From positions 1 through 64,000 of the forward strand of contig NZ_JBHUIW010000011.1 in assembly GCF_042682915.1 (NCBI RefSeq): a stretch of 64,000 nucleotides of DNA. The letters run 5' to 3'. Shown piece after piece: positions 60,940-64,000 of this stretch. Source of the stretch: Rhodoplanes azumiensis. Its GTDB lineage: Bacteria; Pseudomonadota; Alphaproteobacteria; Rhizobiales; Xanthobacteraceae. The translations under genes and the position numbers were made by a program. Under the pieces are notes generated by a model. That model saw only the letters and a list, made by a program, of their open reading frames with translations, had not been told where the DNA came from and searched no databases. The stretch's first letter is position 1; the number at the start of each line of letters is the position of its first letter.

Positions 60940-61666
60940 GATACGCCCTTTCGACCTCGGGATGGCGCACCACCTCGGCGGGCGCGCCGTCGGCGATCTT
61001 CCTGCCCGACACCAGCACCACGAGGCGCTGCGAGAACTGCATCACGGCCCGCATGATGTGCTCGATCAGGACGACCGTGATGCCGGCTTCGTTGAGCCCG
61101 ATCAGCAGCGCGACGATCTCGTCCACTTCGGAGTTCGAGAGACCCGCCATCGCCTCGTCGGCGATCAGCAGCTGCGGCTCCGCGGCGAGCGCGCGGGCGA
61201 GCTCGAGCTTGCGCATGTCGACCTGGGTGAGATCGCACGGCATGTGGCGGGCGCGATCGGCGAGCCCCATCTGGCCCAGCACCTCGGCGATGCGCTCGGC
61301 GATCTCCGGTTCGGAGAGCCGCCGCCCGCGCCGGCTCTCGGCGGCGTAGACAAGCGGCACCCGGATGTTCTCGGCGATCGTGAGGCTCGCGAACGGACGC
61401 GGGAGCTGGAACGAGCGCGCGAGCCCACGCCGTGTGCGCTGGTGTGGGCCGAGGCCGGCGAGATCGCGGCCCTCGAACCGCACCGTGCCGGTCTCGTGCA
61501 CGAGCGTGCCGGACAGGCAGTTCACCAGCGTGCTCTTGCCGGAGCCGTTCGGGCCGATCAGGCCGACCCGCTCGCCGGCCGGGATCGTCAGATCCACGCC
61601 GTCGAGCGCGATGAAGCCGCCGAAGCGCTTGCCGACGCCCTCGACCTGGAGCAGCGGCTTCGTCAT
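60929..61666 (-). CDS. livG: Branched-chain amino-acid-type ABC ATPase LivG
   Basis: The 245-residue ATPase shows Walker A GPNGSGKST, and the LivG-type RRGLARSFQLPRPFASLTIAENIRVPL. The signature position reads CDLTQVDMRKLELARAL rather than LSGGQ, so it is unusually degenerate. Walker B is LLIADEAMAGLSNSE. It overlaps livM by four bases and livF by eleven. Confidence 0.9.
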   Translation of the reverse strand: MTKPLLQVEGVGKRFGGFIALDGVDLTIPAGERVGLIGPNGSGKSTLVNCLSGTLVHETGTVRFEGRDLAGLGPHQRTRRGLARSFQLPRPFASLTIAENIRVPLVYAAESRRGRRLSEPEIAERIAEVLGQMGLADRARHMPCDLTQVDMRKLELARALAAEPQLLIADEAMAGLSNSEVDEIVALLIGLNEAGITVVLIEHIMRAVMQFSQRLVVLVSGRKIADGAPAEVVRHPEVERAYLGQ

Positions 61667-62622
61667 GGCGCGGCCCCTTTGCGGTCGCGGCCGAAGACGC
61701 GCCGCCACAGCCCGACGATGCCGTTCGGCGCGACGATGACGAAGCCGACCAGCAGGAGGCCGACGATCAGCAGGTTGACGGCCGACGATATCGTCACGGT
61801 GGCGATCTGCTGCAGCGAGCCGAGCAGCACGGCGCCGATCAGCGGCCCCACCCAGGTCGTGGTCCCGCCGATCATCGGCATGGCGATGGCGTTGACGGCG
61901 TAGGGCAGGCCGAAGGCGGAATTCGGCTCGACATAGCCGATGTAATAAGGAAACGGCGCGCCGGCCATGCCCATGAAGGCGCCCGAGACGGTGGTGGCGA
62001 TCAGCTTCAGGCGGAGCGTCGGCACGCCGTTCGCCTCCGCGGCGAGCTCGTCGTCGCGGATCGCGGTGAAGCCGAGGCCGAGGCGCGACCGTTCGATCGC
62101 GCGCGCCGTGGCGACCGCGATCACGGCGAGCGCCAGCATCACCAGCACCAGATAATCGATGTAGCTCAATCCCGGGATCGGCCCCGCCGCCGGCTTGATG
62201 ATGTAGGCGCCGCGCGAACCGCCGACATAGTGCCAGTTGACGACGACGGTCTGTAGCACGACCGCGAGCGCGAGCGTCGCGATCGAGAAGAAGGCGCCGC
62301 GCAGTCGCAGCGTCAGCCAGCCCATGGCGAGGCCGAGCATCCCGCACAGCATCGCCGCGACGATGACCAGCGCCGGCACGGGCAGCGGGAACGCCTTGTG
62401 GAGGAACACCGACGTGTAGGCCCCGACCGCGAAGAACGCGGCCGATCCGAAGTTCACGTAGCCCATGTAGCCGCCGAGGATGTTCCATGCGGTGGCGAGC
62501 ACGACGAACTGAAGAACCGTGTAGCCGGCGAACATCAGATAGTCGCTGCGCAAGGCGAGGGCGACGCCGTAGAGCGCCGCCGCGACCCCGATGCTGATCA
62601 GGACGAAGAGCGAGTTACGCAA
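61663..62622 (-). CDS. livM: Branched-chain amino-acid-type ABC permease LivM
   Basis: The 319-residue permease has about eight to ten membrane segments, with GYVNFGSAAFFAVGAYTS and the EAA-like loop FTAIRDDELAAEANGVPTLRLKLIA. A TTG start is used because no ATG or GTG occurs before the in-frame stop shared with livH. No good ribosome-binding site is visible, so translation may depend on coupling with livH. Confidence 0.88.
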   Translation of the reverse strand: MRNSLFVLISIGVAAALYGVALALRSDYLMFAGYTVLQFVVLATAWNILGGYMGYVNFGSAAFFAVGAYTSVFLHKAFPLPVPALVIVAAMLCGMLGLAMGWLTLRLRGAFFSIATLALAVVLQTVVVNWHYVGGSRGAYIIKPAAGPIPGLSYIDYLVLVMLALAVIAVATARAIERSRLGLGFTAIRDDELAAEANGVPTLRLKLIATTVSGAFMGMAGAPFPYYIGYVEPNSAFGLPYAVNAIAMPMIGGTTTWVGPLIGAVLLGSLQQIATVTISSAVNLLIVGLLLVGFVIVAPNGIVGLWRRVFGRDRKGAAP

Positions 62623-62658
62623 GGCCGGAACCGCAGCGTGGAAGGTGGAACGCCATGC

Positions 62659-63531
62659 TCACCGTCCGAACAGACCGGCGGGACGCACCGCGAGGGTGAT
62701 CAGCAGGAGGCCGAAGGCGACGGCCGGGGCCCAGGACGGACCGTAGAACGTCGCGGTCAGGCTCTCGACGACGCCGAGCAGCATGGCGCCGATCAGCGTG
62801 CCGGGCAGGCTGCCGAGCCCGCCGAGCACGCAGATGGCGAACACGCGCCCGATATACTCGCGGCCGATCGACGGCTCGATCGGCTGGATGACGATCAGGA
62901 AGGCGCCGGCGAGTGCGCAGGTGGCGATCGACACGGCGAAGGCGATCCGGCGGATCCGCGTCGGATCGGCGCCCATCAGTTGCAGCGCCAGCGGATCCTG
63001 CGCCACCGCCGTCACGGCGCAGCCGACGAAGGTCTTGGTGAGGAGGAGCTGAAGCACCGCCAGCATGAGCAGCGACACCAGGCACGGCACCAGCATGCGC
63101 AGCGGGATCTGGACGAGGCCGAGGTCGAGCGAGCGGTCGACATAGGCGGCGTTGACGTAGCGGTAGTCGACGCCGAATCCCAGGATCAACGCCACCTCGG
63201 TGACGAACAGGAGGCCGAAGAAGAAGGCGAGGCCGCGCAGCGACTCCTGGCCGCGCGTCTCGAAGGACAGGAAGTAGATCTGATAGATCGCGGCGCCGAG
63301 CGCATAGAACAGCGGCAGCGCCAGCACCCCGACGACGATCGGATCGAGGCCGAAAGCCGCGTTTGCCATGTAGGCGACATAGGAGCCGAGAATGACGAAG
63401 GCCGGATGGGCGATGTTGACGATGTCGAGGATGCCGAACGAGATCGAGATGCCGACCGTCACGGCGGCATAGAAGCCGCCGAGCAGCAGGCCGGCGATCA
63501 GCGCATTGAGCACCAAATCGAGCTCGAGCAT
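62659..63531 (-). CDS. livH: Branched-chain amino-acid-type ABC permease LivH
   Basis: The 290-residue permease starts MLELDLVLNALIAGLLLGGFYA, the usual LivH opening, with GILDIVNIAHPAFVILGSYVAY and a C-terminal GLGSLPGTLIGAMLLGVVESL. An extension to 63576 exists but adds non-conserved residues. It begins the livHMGF run. No periplasmic binding-protein gene is in view; it may be upstream of the window. Confidence 0.9.
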   Translation of the reverse strand: MLELDLVLNALIAGLLLGGFYAAVTVGISISFGILDIVNIAHPAFVILGSYVAYMANAAFGLDPIVVGVLALPLFYALGAAIYQIYFLSFETRGQESLRGLAFFFGLLFVTEVALILGFGVDYRYVNAAYVDRSLDLGLVQIPLRMLVPCLVSLLMLAVLQLLLTKTFVGCAVTAVAQDPLALQLMGADPTRIRRIAFAVSIATCALAGAFLIVIQPIEPSIGREYIGRVFAICVLGGLGSLPGTLIGAMLLGVVESLTATFYGPSWAPAVAFGLLLITLAVRPAGLFGR

Positions 63532-63759
63532 TGCGGGGTCCGACGGCTCCGGCGCGGCGACGACAAACGGCGGCACGGCGCAGGCGCGCCGCGACCGAGA
63601 CGATGGTGCGATGTCGAGACGAAACGAACTGCGCGGCGCCGAAACGGCACCGGGCCTTCCTCTCCCCGACGGTTCCTCTCCGGCTCCGGCGTTCGTGCGC
63701 CGGACCTCGTTCTGTCGTCGTCAGTGTGCAGGACGGCGGGCCGCTTGGCTAGAGACTTT

Positions 63760-64000
63760 TCATGCAGAGTGGGCAGAGGTGGGCAGCCGGTCGTGTGTAG
63801 CTGTTCTGCGTGTCGATGCCGCCGCCTGTCGCCGCGCGCTCGCCGGAATCGGCAGCGGTGGATTGCTGCTCTGCAGCGTCTCGACGGTGAGGAACACCAT
63901 CTCGCCGTCGCCGATGTTCTCGAGATCGTGCACCTTGAACTCGCCCGGCCCGTAGGTCTCGTGCCGCGTCTCGCCCGGCTGGTAGGTGTATTCCACCGTG
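63760..64000 (-). CDS. Cupin-domain protein, C-terminal part (cut by window edge)
   Basis: The visible 80 residues read TYQPGETRHETYGPGEFKVHDLENIGDGEMVFLTVE, which fits the second half of a cupin barrel. The reading frame stays open to the window end, so the start and the first cupin motif lie outside. The last 35 residues are Ala/Arg/Ser-rich and probably non-conserved. It lies about 230 bases before livH on the same strand and could belong to the same catabolic unit. Confidence 0.65.
   Translation of the reverse strand, partial: TVEYTYQPGETRHETYGPGEFKVHDLENIGDGEMVFLTVETLQSSNPPLPIPASARRQAAASTRRTATHDRLPTSAHSA

Overview
The window is about 64 kb of very GC-rich DNA with dense, mostly short-spaced genes. 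The gene content points to a Hyphomicrobiales (Rhizobiales) alphaproteobacterium near the Bradyrhizobium/Rhodopseudomonas/Rhodoplanes group. Supporting evidence is a small secreted YCQYxxYP..C protein, the DUF3141-ptb-ackA-fabI gene set, an alphaproteobacterial HNH nuclease, and intergenic palindromes of the GTCATTCCGGGGCG and CACCCTGAGGTGCCCGGCG types. No rRNA, tRNA, CRISPR array, insertion sequence or prophage was seen. Genus placement is an inference.

Layout. 0.3-6.2 kb (minus): a five-gene run with a small unknown protein, a DUF3141 protein with a PhaC-like Cys/Asp/His set, a phosphotransacylase, acetate kinase and FabI, the last two overlapping as ATGA. 6.3-14.6 kb: small secreted proteins, an HlyD-type adaptor with its membrane partner, and an RND efflux pair. 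14.8-18.4 kb (minus): a Uup-like ABC-F ATPase, a YaiI/DUF188 protein, a tiny leader-like ORF with a 15-nt Shine-Dalgarno match and a terminator, and an LTXXQ-like membrane protein. 18.7-26.2 kb: a chemoreceptor, DsbB, a membrane protein and winged-helix regulator pair behind a palindromic operator, a second-type UppS and a universal stress protein.

26.2-31.7 kb is a compact histidine module. HutC and histidine ammonia-lyase sit next to a nitrate/taurine-type ABC transporter, and two identical inverted HutC-type operators lie between the lyase and the transporter. 31.9-36.7 kb holds an FMN-dependent 2-hydroxyacid oxidase and a complete TctCBA transporter. 36.8-39.0 kb holds an HNH nuclease, an esterase and an AlkA-type glycosylase. 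39.3-47.7 kb is an envelope-glycan block: LptF, four glycosyltransferases, an MsbA-like exporter and a coupled crotonase.

47.8-56.5 kb: a soluble double-PAS chemoreceptor, a TetR regulator, a RuBisCO-like protein with a cupin, and facing them an orphan Bug protein, a GlcG/HbpS protein, an orphan NMT1-type binding protein and a YqaA-type membrane protein. 56.6-60.1 kb: a HisE-like orphan, a Gly/Tyr-rich secreted protein with a clear terminator, and divergent mntR/mntH around an MntR box. 60.2-64 kb (minus): a livHMGF branched-chain-type ABC transporter without a binding protein in view, and the end of a cupin gene running off the window.

The most distinctive items are the HutC double-operator module, the leader-like ORF at 17.4 kb, the RuBisCO-like protein neighbourhood and the DUF3141 acyl-phosphate cluster.
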